Origin: an uncultured Bacteroidia bacterium
GTDB lineage: Bacteria; Bacteroidota; Bacteroidia; Bacteroidales; F082
NCBI GenBank assembly: GCA_902800965.1
Contig: CADCGK010000005.1
Location: 1-64,000 of the forward strand
Length of the DNA stretch: 64,000 nucleotides
Direction of reading: 5' to 3'
Shown: one piece after another, positions 41,765 through 50,181 of the stretch
Layout: every line of letters starts with the position of its first letter
Numbering within the stretch: position 1 is the first letter of the stretch
Made by a program: the position numbers and the translations under genes
The notes under the pieces: generated by a model
Told to the model about the DNA's origin: nothing
Database searches by the model: none
The model's input: the letters and a program-made list of their open reading frames with translations, nothing else

Positions 41765-43471
41765 TTATTGCTTGATGACTTTCCAGGTGTGATGCATCTC
41801 AGTTCCATCAATTTCAAGAATGTATATGCCTGAAGGATACGCAGATAAATCAAAAACCATAGGGTTTTTGTCGATGTCACAGTCGATAATGGTTGTTCCT
41901 GTCATGGTGTGCAGCGCAGCGTGTATTTTTCCTGCTTTTGCAGGTTCTTTAACAATCAAGGAAAAACGTCCTGATGTTGGATTAGGGAATAACTCATACG
42001 GTGTTTTCTGAAGTGTGGATGCGTCTTGTTCTGGGTTTCCGATTCTCTTGAAATAGAGATCTCTTGAAATTCGGTTTCCGTTATTGTCATAGGAAAACAC
42101 TATTGTGTCATCAATGTGTTTTTTTTCGTCTTTCAAAGCGTTGATTTCATCCTGTAACATTAGTATGTATCTTGTCATTTCTTCAATCTTTTTCAGCAGG
42201 ATGTGATGCATGTCATTGATATCATAGCCAGTTCTTATTACTTCGGCTTGTGATGGCACGCCAGGAAGGTGCTTGTGGTTATCAAGATAGTTTCTTAATT
42301 CGTCCAAATCCATTAATTGGTACTCATCTGAAAACACGTAATCGGGCCATTGGTTGACTTCTTTGATAAAGACTTTGTTAGAGATTATGCCACCATCTAC
42401 GGCAAGCGCATAACCTTCGACATTATTAGTGGCGTTAATTCCGATTTTTCCAGTTAGGGTAATGTTGGATGATTGAAGATCCATTGCCTTGGGGCTATTG
42501 ATGGTCAATTGATTATCGCCGTTGTTGTGTAGGTAAATGTCTTTGCTTCCAATGCCGATTTTGCCATCAACAGATATTGAAAAGGTGTTTCTCCAGTTGG
42601 TGATTTCATTGCTTCTTGGGGTCTGATAGTTTGCTGCCCTAAACTGCAGCCCGTTATCGTTGAAATCGATGGCATAGGAAGGACCTGCTCCGTCTCTTGA
42701 TTCTATGCCATCTTTATATTGGGCATTGTGGTAAATGGCCGCCTTGTCATGGGTCTGGATTCTTGTTTTTGCCTCTCCGTTTTTCCCAAAACAATAACTG
42801 TATCCTTGGAAACTCATAGTCCCATTGCCGGAGTTAAAATCCATGGTAGCCGTATTGTCAACGGTGATGCTGTGGCTGTCGTCAAATAAGTTGATGTATG
42901 CTTTCCAGTTGTTTTTGTTGGCAGGCTCGATAAATATGCTGGCATTTTCATTGTTGTCAGATTTGATGTGCAGTTTGGCAGTGGGAGTCACATTTCCAAT
43001 GGCGACTTTACCAGTGTAATTGTTGTTCAGTGACTTTGTGATCAGCATGGTTGGTTTGTTGCTGTTGACACCGAAGGCAATGCTTGAGGGGGTGCTGTTT
43101 GTAAGAGGGTAGCTTGTTGTGGCTCCAGCGCCAAACACAAATGAGTTCTGCGCACTGGCTTTGACGTAGGTTCCAATGGCGATACTACCAGTGCCTGATG
43201 CTACAGCAGTGTTGCCAAGTGCCACCGTGGTGGATTGTGCGGCCTTGCTTTTGTAACCAAATGCCAGGCTGTTGCTGCCGGTTGATTGAGAATAGTATCC
43301 ACCGGCTAGAGAATTGTTTCCTGAGGCAGTATTGTTCGAACCGATTGCAGATGCGTTGTTGCCCGTGGTGACACATTTGTCGCACTGTACACATTCTTGG
43401 GATTTTAGTTCAATGGTGCAGGCTAATAGGACTGAGATGATAAGTGCGGTATATTTTGTAAAATATTTCAT
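41765..43471 (-). CDS. YadA-head-repeat surface protein with T9SS C-terminal domain
   Basis: 568 residues with a signal peptide (about 1-24). Residues ~36-112 are YadA/Hia-type head repeats of about 14 residues (ASAIGSNNTASGNNSLAGG, GSNSLAFG, TVALGNTAVASGTGSIAIG). A tail-fibre-like region follows, then DLDELRNYLDNHKHLPGVPS and a short coiled coil (about 425-450), and a T9SS type A sorting domain (PNPTSGRFSLIV to SGIYILEI, about 497-560). It probably forms a trimeric surface fibre exported by type IX secretion rather than a type V autotransporter. It ends 20 bases before the RHS gene and is likely in one operon with it. Confidence 0.75.
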   Translation of the reverse strand: MKYFTKYTALIISVLLACTIELKSQECVQCDKCVTTGNNASAIGSNNTASGNNSLAGGYYSQSTGSNSLAFGYKSKAAQSTTVALGNTAVASGTGSIAIGTYVKASAQNSFVFGAGATTSYPLTNSTPSSIAFGVNSNKPTMLITKSLNNNYTGKVAIGNVTPTAKLHIKSDNNENASIFIEPANKNNWKAYINLFDDSHSITVDNTATMDFNSGNGTMSFQGYSYCFGKNGEAKTRIQTHDKAAIYHNAQYKDGIESRDGAGPSYAIDFNDNGLQFRAANYQTPRSNEITNWRNTFSISVDGKIGIGSKDIYLHNNGDNQLTINSPKAMDLQSSNITLTGKIGINATNNVEGYALAVDGGIISNKVFIKEVNQWPDYVFSDEYQLMDLDELRNYLDNHKHLPGVPSQAEVIRTGYDINDMHHILLKKIEEMTRYILMLQDEINALKDEKKHIDDTIVFSYDNNGNRISRDLYFKRIGNPEQDASTLQKTPYELFPNPTSGRFSLIVKEPAKAGKIHAALHTMTGTTIIDCDIDKNPMVFDLSAYPSGIYILEIDGTEMHHTWKVIKQ

Positions 43472-43602
43472 AAGTTGTATATTTTTTTATAGATATGTAT
43501 TCGTTTTTTGTTATTTAGTAGACGTAGTTTGGCTAAAAGCCAGTCCAACAACCATTGGCTGAGGGCTGGCTCAAGCCTTGTTATGGAAAGATAAATAGCG
43601 TT
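43472..43602. other. Intergenic region with GGCT-rich inverted repeats
   Basis: 131 bases. It holds imperfect inverted repeats (GGCT-GAG / CTC-AAGCC around GGCTGG, and GGCTAAAAGCC). There is no T tract and no TAnnTTTG box on the minus strand, so promoter and terminator cannot be placed. Confidence 0.45.
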
Positions 43603-45114
43603 TTACTTTTTAACGAACTTTTCAGAGAGGAGTGTTTGGCCGGAGGTGTAAAGCGTGTAAAGGTACATGCCGGGTTTGAGTCCGGAGATGTCGAGTTGGA
43701 CAAGAGAGGCGCCCCGTTCCACAATGCGGTCAACAACAATACATCCCTTAGCATCGGTAATCCTGAGTCTGCGTTTGGTTATCCCATCGTTAGGTAAGGG
43801 GATGTGAATGATGTCGTCAGCTGGATTGGGGTAAGGTGAGAGATCCTCTTTCGGGTCTACTGTTGTAGATTCTACGGACATTATCACCTGTTCGAAGTCG
43901 TTAGGAGACAATTTCTTGATGACAGGATGCTTGTTTTTGGTCATGAATTCATAAGCACAGGAATCGTAAACGACGATGCAACCTTGGTCGGCAGTGGGTA
44001 AAATGATCCTGCTTTGGTAGCTTTGATGCTCGTCGTCGAGGTGCCTGCCTACAATTTCCATCTTGTCATTGAGTCGATAAACACAACCTATTCCTGGATA
44101 GAGTACTAAGGTGTGATAATGGAACAGGAAATAGAAGGTGCTGTCGTTGACGGTTGCCATGCATCGGGAAGATGCAGCATCGTCGATGGTGTCGGTGCGT
44201 TCGTTGAGACAGATGAAATCGAGAAACTCTCCATGGGTGTTGACACGAGAGATCCTGAGCTTATTGTCGTCATAATCTCCTCTGCTGCTGAAGAACAGCG
44301 CCTCATCTTCATTGTACCAATAATCGGTATAACCGTCATCTCGGTTGATGGTGTGTTCAAATTTGTCAACCTCACTTCGCCAAATGGGGTATTCCTCAAT
44401 ATAGTTGAAAGCGGAGTCGAAGGTCACAAAAGAGAGGACACCACCGTAACCGGTGCAGATGCAGAACAGCGTCTCGTCATCCTTATACCACATTTGCCTC
44501 AATCGGAAATCCATGAAATAAAACAATGGGTCGGGATATTCCTCAATCAGATAACGACGGCTTACTAGTTTGCCTTGATAGTCGAATTTGAAGAAGACGC
44601 CGTGGAATTCTTGGTTCTGAAATTGGTTTTCTTGTACTACGGCAGTGGAAACAATGACATGATCATGGTTGTCGAGTGTTGCTTGGCAGCTCCTGAACGA
44701 CAAGGCCTCCACTTCTTTTTCGTATTGTCGCTCTTCCAGTAGATTGAATTGTTTGTCAAAAATGAGTACCATGACGTAATCGTCGTTGTCGTCTGACAGA
44801 TTGCCAGCCACGAAAAGGTTGCGGTTGTTCATCTCGAGGATGCAAGTGGCTTTGGAGTGGTAACCTTCACGGTCGTACCGAAACTCGGTGTGTGCCCCAT
44901 CGGGCTCAATCCGCATTAGAAGAGCATCGGAGACACCTTCGCTTGTGTCTTCGTGACCAGCAAGAAAAGTGACACCATCCTTATCGATAAACCCATCGAC
45001 AAATGTTGTGCGTCCTGCGAGATGCTGGCCGACATAGCGGACGATCCATTCTTGTGCGGACAGATGGAAACATAGCAGACAAAGTGCTAATGTAAATAGG
45101 CGTTTTTTCATCAT
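43603..45114 (-). CDS. Secreted protein with T9SS C-terminal sorting domain
   Basis: 503 residues with a signal peptide (about 1-20, ending HLSAQ). The body is beta-rich and repeats a pattern of FVAGNLSDDNDDYVMVLIF-like strands with DNHDHVIVST and DQGCIVVYDS, which suggests a beta-propeller of about 6-7 blades (my inference). The last ~75 residues form a T9SS type A domain: PYPNPADDIIHIPLP, RLRITDAKGCIVV and LKPGMYLYTLYTSG with a basic end KFVKK. This C-terminal signal directs export by the PorT-dependent system and removal at the surface. The function of the body is unknown. Confidence 0.75.
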   Translation of the reverse strand: MMKKRLFTLALCLLCFHLSAQEWIVRYVGQHLAGRTTFVDGFIDKDGVTFLAGHEDTSEGVSDALLMRIEPDGAHTEFRYDREGYHSKATCILEMNNRNLFVAGNLSDDNDDYVMVLIFDKQFNLLEERQYEKEVEALSFRSCQATLDNHDHVIVSTAVVQENQFQNQEFHGVFFKFDYQGKLVSRRYLIEEYPDPLFYFMDFRLRQMWYKDDETLFCICTGYGGVLSFVTFDSAFNYIEEYPIWRSEVDKFEHTINRDDGYTDYWYNEDEALFFSSRGDYDDNKLRISRVNTHGEFLDFICLNERTDTIDDAASSRCMATVNDSTFYFLFHYHTLVLYPGIGCVYRLNDKMEIVGRHLDDEHQSYQSRIILPTADQGCIVVYDSCAYEFMTKNKHPVIKKLSPNDFEQVIMSVESTTVDPKEDLSPYPNPADDIIHIPLPNDGITKRRLRITDAKGCIVVDRIVERGASLVQLDISGLKPGMYLYTLYTSGQTLLSEKFVKK

Positions 45115-45149
45115 AATGGTTAATTGTTAAGGTGGTGTCACATTGGGTT

Positions 45150-46151
45150 TTATTGCTGAATTAATAAGTTTTCGATATCGCCGAACTCATCCTTGCTTAC
45201 TTCCATGCGAATGCCATACTCAATCTCATTGCGGTGGGTGACGGCACCATCGCCAGATGAAGCCCCGTGGATCTCAATGGAAATGGGAGAATGATTGTAA
45301 AGATGGTATTGGCCGGGGATGATTCGTAGGATGATTTGTTTCTCCGAATAGTAATAGTCGTTCATGGATACATGATCAATACATAGATTGTCAAGGTCGG
45401 TGTTATAATAAACTCCGGAGTAGTTGGTGCCATCGAAAACGAATCTCTTGCGATCAATATAGATGTTTCTGGAATTGGCATTGGTTTCAATGAAAGGCTC
45501 GATGAGTTCAATGTAGAGCTGCTCTTGCAGCTGTTCGTCGGCACCAGAGGGGATGTCGGGGTCGTCGCATTTTCCCATAGGCGCGGCAAACAGCCAATTG
45601 TCATCCAGTCCGAAGGGGCCAGCAACGTGCGCTATAGGTAGGTTGTAATTGCTTCGTTCTCCCGTTTTGCCGGAAAAGGTGATGTGCATCAAGCCGCCGT
45701 CTTCGGTGGCTTCTTTGACTGTCAAGGAAATGAAGCCTTTGTCCTCGAAAGCATCGGAAGCAATGGCAGCTCGGGCTTGGTCGATTACATTTGAGTAAAG
45801 GTTGACAGCATCGTAAACCAAGACATCATGGTCTTCGTTGACAGGCAATGACAATGTGAACTCGTGGTCGTTGGTTCGGCTGTAGTATTGCTCAGTTTCG
45901 GAATAGGTGAGGTTGAAAGTGTTCTCAATGTTCCAAAGCGTTTCTGAAACCGTGATGGTCTCGGCGCTTTTCGCCTCGGGATGGGCTTTGACCGATTCGA
46001 TCTGCTTTCTGAAGGTCCTCAGTTTTTCGATGGGGTCATTAGACATGTGGTTGACGTCGGCATTTGGCTTCGTTGTGCTGTCCTTGCTGCATGCGGCAAG
46101 GACGACGGCAGACAAACATAAAGCTGTGATTGTAAAGAGTTTGTTTTTCAT
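45150..46151 (-). CDS. Predicted lipoprotein of unknown function
   Basis: 333 residues. Signal peptide with lipobox VLAACS (Cys ~21), then a Ser/Thr/Asp-rich start; no SDS-like +2 retention rule can be applied with confidence in this phylum. The body shows alternating strands such as GGLMHITFSGKTGERSNYNL, and IEIHGASSGDGAVTHRNEI near the C-terminus. I do not recognise a domain. It lies 35 bases upstream of the T9SS propeller-like gene and may be the first gene of that operon; promoter at 46204-46234. Confidence 0.65.
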   Translation of the reverse strand: MKNKLFTITALCLSAVVLAACSKDSTTKPNADVNHMSNDPIEKLRTFRKQIESVKAHPEAKSAETITVSETLWNIENTFNLTYSETEQYYSRTNDHEFTLSLPVNEDHDVLVYDAVNLYSNVIDQARAAIASDAFEDKGFISLTVKEATEDGGLMHITFSGKTGERSNYNLPIAHVAGPFGLDDNWLFAAPMGKCDDPDIPSGADEQLQEQLYIELIEPFIETNANSRNIYIDRKRFVFDGTNYSGVYYNTDLDNLCIDHVSMNDYYYSEKQIILRIIPGQYHLYNHSPISIEIHGASSGDGAVTHRNEIEYGIRMEVSKDEFGDIENLLIQQ

Positions 46152-46203
46152 AATGTTGATTTTTTAAATTAATTTGTTTAATAATGTTGTATCGATTCGT
46201 TTG

Positions 46204-46234
46204 CAAATATACAACCGCAAAATCCAAAAGTCAA
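46204..46234 (-). promoter_or_regulatory. Promoter (TTG-N20-TATATTTG)
   Basis: Minus strand: TTG at 46234-46232, 20 bases, TATATTTG at 46211-46204, 53 bases upstream of the lipoprotein start. Confidence 0.65.
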
Positions 46235-46342
46235 GACTTTTTAGCAAATTAATTAAAATAAAATCAACAAACGAGCGTAATTACGTATAAATTAAACGGT
46301 TAAATTTATTAATTATAATCAGTCTTTTTTATTGTTGACATA

Positions 46343-46381
46343 TAAAAAATAGGAGTGCCTTTAAGTGATAAAGACACTCCT
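46343..46381 (-). terminator. Terminator of the 46407-47378 lipoprotein gene
   Basis: Minus strand AGGAGTG-CTTTA, loop TCACT, TAAAG-CACTCCT (12 pairs with one mismatch), followed by ATTTTTTA. Confidence 0.8.
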
Positions 46382-46406
46382 ATTATTAATTAATAGAACG
46401 AAGTGA

Positions 46407-47378
46407 TTAGAGTTTAACTTCGAACATCATGCCTTGATAGTTGAGCTCGGCATCAAGGATGGGGAAGAAGAACTCGCTGTCGTGTTCCACATTCTTCAGT
46501 TTGAGATCCTTCATGGTAACGGTCTTGGTGCCGTCTTCATTGGTGGCCACGGTCAGCTTGCCGCTTTTGGCAATATATCCTGTCTGGGGTTGGAAATGCC
46601 AGAAGTCACCATCGAGAGCGACGTGGACACATGGGAAGGCTGGCACATAAGGAGTGCCAATGTAGCCGAGGTTGTATTCACCGTCAACGACTTGTCCGCC
46701 AAGATAACTGACGATGAAAAAACGTTTGCGGTCGGCCGACATGAAAAGCATCGACTTGACATCAAGGCCCAATGAGCTTAGGCCGTCAAGAGAAGCGACG
46801 CCTGCCAAACCGATGGCGCTTTCAAAACCATCAATGACAAACTTATTGTCAGTGTTGACAACGTAAGGTGTCAAAGTGCCATTGAAATTGACAGCAAGGT
46901 TGATGCTGGTGTTGTTGGCGTTGGTGGCTGTGCATTGTGACAAAACGACAGTGTAGGTGCCGTTGTTTTCGATGATGGAGAGCTCACCATTGATCCAGAA
47001 ATAAGCATCTCCAAAGAAAATAGTATCGGATTCGATGACAAAACGGATCTCACCCATGTTGAAATCCTTAAGGCCTACCACGCGAGGGGTGTCGGCTTTG
47101 GCATCGCCGAGCTTATAGGTTCCAGGGGTGATGGCGCCATTGAAGATGACGGCAACTCCTTCATTTTCAGCCTCTGTCATTGGCTTTGAAGCTAAGACGA
47201 TGGCGTTTTTCTGTCCGTAATTGACGGCTTCTGCAGTGGTGATGTCGATGGTCTTGTTTCCGACGGTCATGGATCCACTTGCGGTTTCAGGATTGACAGG
47301 TGTTGGGTCTTTTTTGCAACTTGTGCTGATCATGGCAATACCACAGAGGAGCATCAAACATAAAAATACTTTTTTCAT
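46407..47378 (-). CDS. Predicted lipoprotein of unknown function
   Basis: 323 residues. Lipobox ISTSCKK (Cys ~21), then KDPTPVNPETASG typical of Bacteroidetes lipoproteins. The body is beta-rich with repeats of a GSMTVGNKTIDI, GTYKLGDAKADT, DGEYNLGYIGTP type; the repeating 'G-x-Y-x-L-G' pattern suggests related sheet-forming modules. No catalytic motif is visible. It lies 67 bases downstream of the S24 repressor gene and ends with its own terminator. No clear promoter was found, so read-through from the repressor gene is possible. Confidence 0.65.
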   Translation of the reverse strand: MKKVFLCLMLLCGIAMISTSCKKDPTPVNPETASGSMTVGNKTIDITTAEAVNYGQKNAIVLASKPMTEAENEGVAVIFNGAITPGTYKLGDAKADTPRVVGLKDFNMGEIRFVIESDTIFFGDAYFWINGELSIIENNGTYTVVLSQCTATNANNTSINLAVNFNGTLTPYVVNTDNKFVIDGFESAIGLAGVASLDGLSSLGLDVKSMLFMSADRKRFFIVSYLGGQVVDGEYNLGYIGTPYVPAFPCVHVALDGDFWHFQPQTGYIAKSGKLTVATNEDGTKTVTMKDLKLKNVEHDSEFFFPILDAELNYQGMMFEVKL

Positions 47379-47445
47379 GTGGATAAAATTTAATGGTTAC
47401 ACTAAATATAACGTTGGATTTGTCCAAATAGTGTGCCGTTTTGAA

Positions 47446-48255
47446 TTAAAGATTCAGCTTGAGTTGTATCTCTTCCACCTTTTTCTGTAGGTCCTGGACC
47501 ACTTTGACCAGCTGTTCTTCGCGGAGCGTGTTCTCGTTTTGTTGTGGCATTTCCGCACTGATGTAATGGACAAATTTCCACACTTCCTTGATGTCGGCGG
47601 CAGCCAGGTCGTAGGGTCTGTAGAGCGGATTGAGCGAACTGAGGGTCAGCTTTCCTTCGTCTTCGATTTTATTTTCCACGATCTTAAAGACGATGCCGTC
47701 GTCCTGTGTAAGGATGATGTAGGGCTGCCCGTTCCGCACATTGGTCCAGTCGAGGATGTATTCGCCAGTGACGTAAGCTCCGTCGGGGATGGGCAACATG
47801 GAGTCGCCGCTAATCTGGAAAGTGCGGTATTTGCGGTCGCGCGAGAGGAAAGGCATGGTGAAAGTGGGCAACACCTTGATGTATTCGGGATCGGCGAATC
47901 CAGTGGCATAACCGGCTTTGGCCTTTTCGGTGACCAACTCAATGTTTTCGTCGTTGTCGGCATTGACAGTAGTGGCCAGTACGCGCAGGTTACTCCCTTT
48001 GAGATGCACGTCAAAGCCCCGTTCCAGTTGGGAGAGTTGCCCTTCGCTGAAGCTGCTGAGGTCGATCTTTACCAACGTATCAATGGCGATGTTGAAATAC
48101 TTCGAGAAGGCGACCAGAGCTTCGATGTTGGGCTCGGAGACTTCGTTCTCGTAACCGCTCAAGGTAGAGCGTTTCATGTTGAGCGCAAAAGCCACGTCAT
48201 CTTGGGTGCGGCCGCGATGCTTGCGTAAAAATTTTATGTTTGAGCTGAAAAACAT
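47446..48255 (-). CDS. LexA-like self-cleaving repressor (XRE helix-turn-helix plus S24 peptidase)
   Basis: 269 residues. N-terminal XRE-type helix-turn-helix (GRTQDDVAFALNMKRSTLSG, 15-34). The S24/LexA-UmuD domain has the self-cleavage site Ala114-Gly115 (KAKAGYATG), nucleophile Ser152 (ISGDSMLPIPDG) and Lys191 (DGIVFKIVENKI). The end (about 240-267) is a coiled coil that would dimerise it. By analogy with LexA and phage repressors it should lose repression after DNA damage. It is divergent from dinB and its own promoter is overlapped by the shared 47-bp element, so autoregulation is likely. It is not a canonical LexA: the DNA-binding domain is XRE-type, and LexA proper is shorter (~200). 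Confidence 0.85.
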   Translation of the reverse strand: MFFSSNIKFLRKHRGRTQDDVAFALNMKRSTLSGYENEVSEPNIEALVAFSKYFNIAIDTLVKIDLSSFSEGQLSQLERGFDVHLKGSNLRVLATTVNADNDENIELVTEKAKAGYATGFADPEYIKVLPTFTMPFLSRDRKYRTFQISGDSMLPIPDGAYVTGEYILDWTNVRNGQPYIILTQDDGIVFKIVENKIEDEGKLTLSSLNPLYRPYDLAAADIKEVWKFVHYISAEMPQQNENTLREEQLVKVVQDLQKKVEEIQLKLNL

Positions 48256-48267
48256 TTTTTGGAAGAA

Positions 48268-48296
48268 TTTTAGAAGTTAGAAGTATGAAGTAAGAA
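48268..48296. repeat. Short degenerate repeat (AAGTTAGAAGTATGAAG)
   Basis: Imperfect 7-8 base units just before the 47-bp element, within the 5' leader of the repressor transcript. Confidence 0.45.
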
Positions 48297-48343
48297 TTTT
48301 TGATTAAATTTACGGCGGTGATTTTGATTAAAAACTCGTCAAA
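48297..48343. promoter_or_regulatory. Shared 47-bp operator-like element, repressor/dinB copy
   Basis: Carries two TTTGATTA half-sites 24 bases apart (48299 and 48323), an ATTTACGGCG block between them, and an imperfect inverted repeat TTTGATTA-N5-TCGTCAAA. It matches 41 of 47 bases of the element before dnaE (56895-56941). It overlaps the -7 box of the repressor gene, so binding would block that promoter. Confidence 0.75.
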
Positions 48344-48369
48344 GATACGATGAATTTTTGAATTGTCAA
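48340..48369 (-). promoter_or_regulatory. Promoter of the S24 repressor gene (TTG-N19-TATCTTTG)
   Basis: Minus strand: TTG at 48369-48367, exactly 19 bases, TATCTTTG at 48347-48340. The box overlaps the right half-site of the 47-bp element by four bases. Confidence 0.8.
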
Positions 48370-48389
48370 GTAAAAAGAGGAAAAATGTG

Positions 48390-49526
48390 ATGGAAAGGAC
48401 GATTTTGCATTTGGATTTGGACACGTTTTTCGTGTCGGTGGAACGCCTGGTAAACCCTTCCTTGGAAGGTAAGCCGGTCATTGTGGGTGGCATGTCGGAT
48501 CGAGGCGTGGTCTCCACGTGCAGCTACGAGGCGCGACGCTTTGGGGTGCACTCGGCCATGCCGATGCGAATGGCCAAACAGCTATGCTCCCAGGCTGTTT
48601 TCATTCGGGGCGACATGGAGCTGTATAGCCGTTATTCACGTTTGGTGACACAAATCATTGCCGACAGCGCACCGGTATATGAGAAGATGTCCATCGATGA
48701 GCATTATCTCGATCTGACGGGCATGGATCGCTTTCACGACTGCCAACTATGGTCGCATGAGCTGCGCCAAAAGATCATCCGTGAGACAGGCCTGCCCATT
48801 TCGTTCGGCCTTTCGGAAAACAAGACGGTCGCCAAGATCGCTACCGGAGAAGCTAAACCCAACGGAGAACTGCAGGTGCCCATACCTTATATTAATAACT
48901 TCCTGGATCCATTGCCAGTGCAGAAAATTCCAATGGCGGGCGTGAAGACCTGCGCGTTACTGCATTCGATGGGTGTGGATACCATCGGCGTACTGCGGCA
49001 TCTGCCTCCCATGGCGATGGAAAGGGTGCTGGGAAAGAGCGGTGTTGACATCTGGAAGAAAGCCAACGGCCACGACAATACGCCAGTTTGCCCTTATCAG
49101 GAACGGAAGTCCATCAGCAAGGAACGCACCTTTGAGCAGGACACCATCGATGTGACGGGTATCAGGCAATGCATGGCAAGGATGGTGGAAAGCCTGGGCT
49201 TCGATTTGCGTTCGCAACACAAGCTGGCAGGCTGCGTGACGGTAAAGATACGTTACTCGAACTTCGACACGCACGACATGCAGCAGCGCATTCCTTACAC
49301 GGCCTTCGACCATGTGCTGCGCGAGACCGTCAACGGCATTTTTGACCGTCTCTATAACCGTCGTATGATGATCCGATTGGTAGGCGTGAGGCTGAGCGAA
49401 TTGGTCAACGGGGCACCACAACTGGCGTTGTTTGACGACAACATCGAGTTGACGCAGCTCTATGCCGCAATGGATAAGATCAAGAGACGGTTTGGAGAGA
49501 AAATCATTCATCGGGCGGCGGGGTAG
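48390..49526 (+). CDS. dinB: DNA polymerase IV, Y-family
   Basis: 378 residues from ATG 48390; the frame opens at 48363 from a TTG without need. A translesion polymerase of the DinB group. N-terminus HLDLDTFFVSVERL (catalytic Asp9), PVIVGGMSDRGVVSTCSYEARRFGVHSAMPM split over 29-59, YEKMSIDEHYLDLTGM (catalytic Asp-Glu, near 103-106), helix-hairpin-helix IGVLRHLPPMAMERVLGKSG and the little-finger domain from about 230. I see no clear C-terminal beta-clamp peptide beyond AALFDDNIELTQLY-like PQLALFDDN, which may be it. Divergent from the LexA-like repressor, controlled by the shared element. Its end overlaps the HD gene by 19 bases. Confidence 0.93.
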   Translation: MERTILHLDLDTFFVSVERLVNPSLEGKPVIVGGMSDRGVVSTCSYEARRFGVHSAMPMRMAKQLCSQAVFIRGDMELYSRYSRLVTQIIADSAPVYEKMSIDEHYLDLTGMDRFHDCQLWSHELRQKIIRETGLPISFGLSENKTVAKIATGEAKPNGELQVPIPYINNFLDPLPVQKIPMAGVKTCALLHSMGVDTIGVLRHLPPMAMERVLGKSGVDIWKKANGHDNTPVCPYQERKSISKERTFEQDTIDVTGIRQCMARMVESLGFDLRSQHKLAGCVTVKIRYSNFDTHDMQQRIPYTAFDHVLRETVNGIFDRLYNRRMMIRLVGVRLSELVNGAPQLALFDDNIELTQLYAAMDKIKRRFGEKIIHRAAG

Positions 49527-50029
49527 TAATGCTGCGCTATCCATTCCCTTAGGTCTCCAGGCTTAACGCCTGCTTTCAATGACTCGCGAGCAATCGTTGC
49601 CCCATAAGACGTTGCCATTCTGTTAGGATCAAGCACGATTTCGACGCGCCCCAAGTCGAGGCGGTCGGCATCATAACAGGTGTCGATGGTGGCATCGCCT
49701 GAGCGGTGTTCCGTTGTGTGGAACTTGCAGGCGTGATACAACTTGTCGAATTGCTCTTGGGTGATGTCGAAACGATGTTCCTCAAAGCAGGTCTTTGCAA
49801 ATTCGGCTCCTCGTGCGCCATGAATAATGTCGTGGCCGTCATTTACCCGTTTGCTGTCGTGAAACAGTGCGAACAGTCGCACCACCACGATGTCGGCGCC
49901 TGTTTCCGTGGCGAGCAGTAATCCGTTGTATTCCACTTGTTTCCAATGGGAGAGGCCGTGCAAATTCGAATCATGGAGTCGGCAAGAAAGGACATGGTTT
50001 TGGAGGGCGGGGAAGTCAATTCCTTTCAT
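49508..50029 (-). CDS. HD-domain phosphohydrolase-like protein
   Basis: 173 residues from ATG 50029 (a TTG at 50050 would extend it by seven). The HD-domain metal ligands are visible: HGLSHWKQVEYNG (His), FHDSKRVNDGHDIIHG (His-Asp), ACKFHTTEH (His) and CYDADRLDLGRV (Asp). HD proteins hydrolyse phosphate esters in nucleotides. Target unknown. It converges on dinB with a 19-base overlap of coding ends and has its own promoter (50048-50078). Base composition matches the main chromosome rather than the AT-rich block that starts next. Confidence 0.82.
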   Translation of the reverse strand: MKGIDFPALQNHVLSCRLHDSNLHGLSHWKQVEYNGLLLATETGADIVVVRLFALFHDSKRVNDGHDIIHGARGAEFAKTCFEEHRFDITQEQFDKLYHACKFHTTEHRSGDATIDTCYDADRLDLGRVEIVLDPNRMATSYGATIARESLKAGVKPGDLREWIAQHYYPAAR

Positions 50030-50047
50030 GATAGATGGTTTTGATGG

Positions 50048-50078
50048 CAAAGATACTTTAATCGTTTGTAATTTACAA
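50048..50078 (-). promoter_or_regulatory. Promoter of the HD gene (TTG-N20-TATCTTTG)
   Basis: Minus strand TTG at 50078-50076, 20 bases, TATCTTTG at 50055-50048. The TTG falls within a perfect TTTGTAA-T-TTACAAA inverted repeat (50065-50079). Confidence 0.65.
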
Positions 50079-50124
50079 ATTAGTCAATGAATCAACTAAT
50101 ATTGGTTGATTTTTAAAAATCAAC
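50065..50124. promoter_or_regulatory. Cluster of palindromes between the HD and SatD genes
   Basis: Three inverted repeats in 60 bases: TTTGTAA-T-TTACAAA (50065-50079), ATTAGT-N10-ACTAAT (about 50079-50100) and a perfect 20-base palindrome GTTGATTTTTAAAAATCAAC (50105-50124). They sit between two divergent promoters and look like operators; SatD itself ends in a helix-turn-helix and is the obvious candidate binder. Confidence 0.6.
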
Positions 50125-50133
50125 TATTTTTGG

Positions 50134-50162
50134 TTTGCATATTTGAATTTTATTTATCTTTG
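50134..50162 (+). promoter_or_regulatory. Promoter of satD-DUF3307 (TTTG-N17-TATCTTTG)
   Basis: TTTG at 50134-50137, 17 bases, TATCTTTG at 50155-50162; the satD start is 19 bases beyond. The spacer is slightly short. Confidence 0.6.
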
Positions 50163-50181
50163 CAGTTGAAATAATAATAAG

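Larger units (their letters stand above)
46152..46406. other. Intergenic region with promoter and terminator only
   Basis: 255 AT-rich bases. It contains the promoter of the 45150-46151 gene and the terminator of the 46407-47378 gene (listed separately). No further structured element or ORF seen. Confidence 0.6.
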
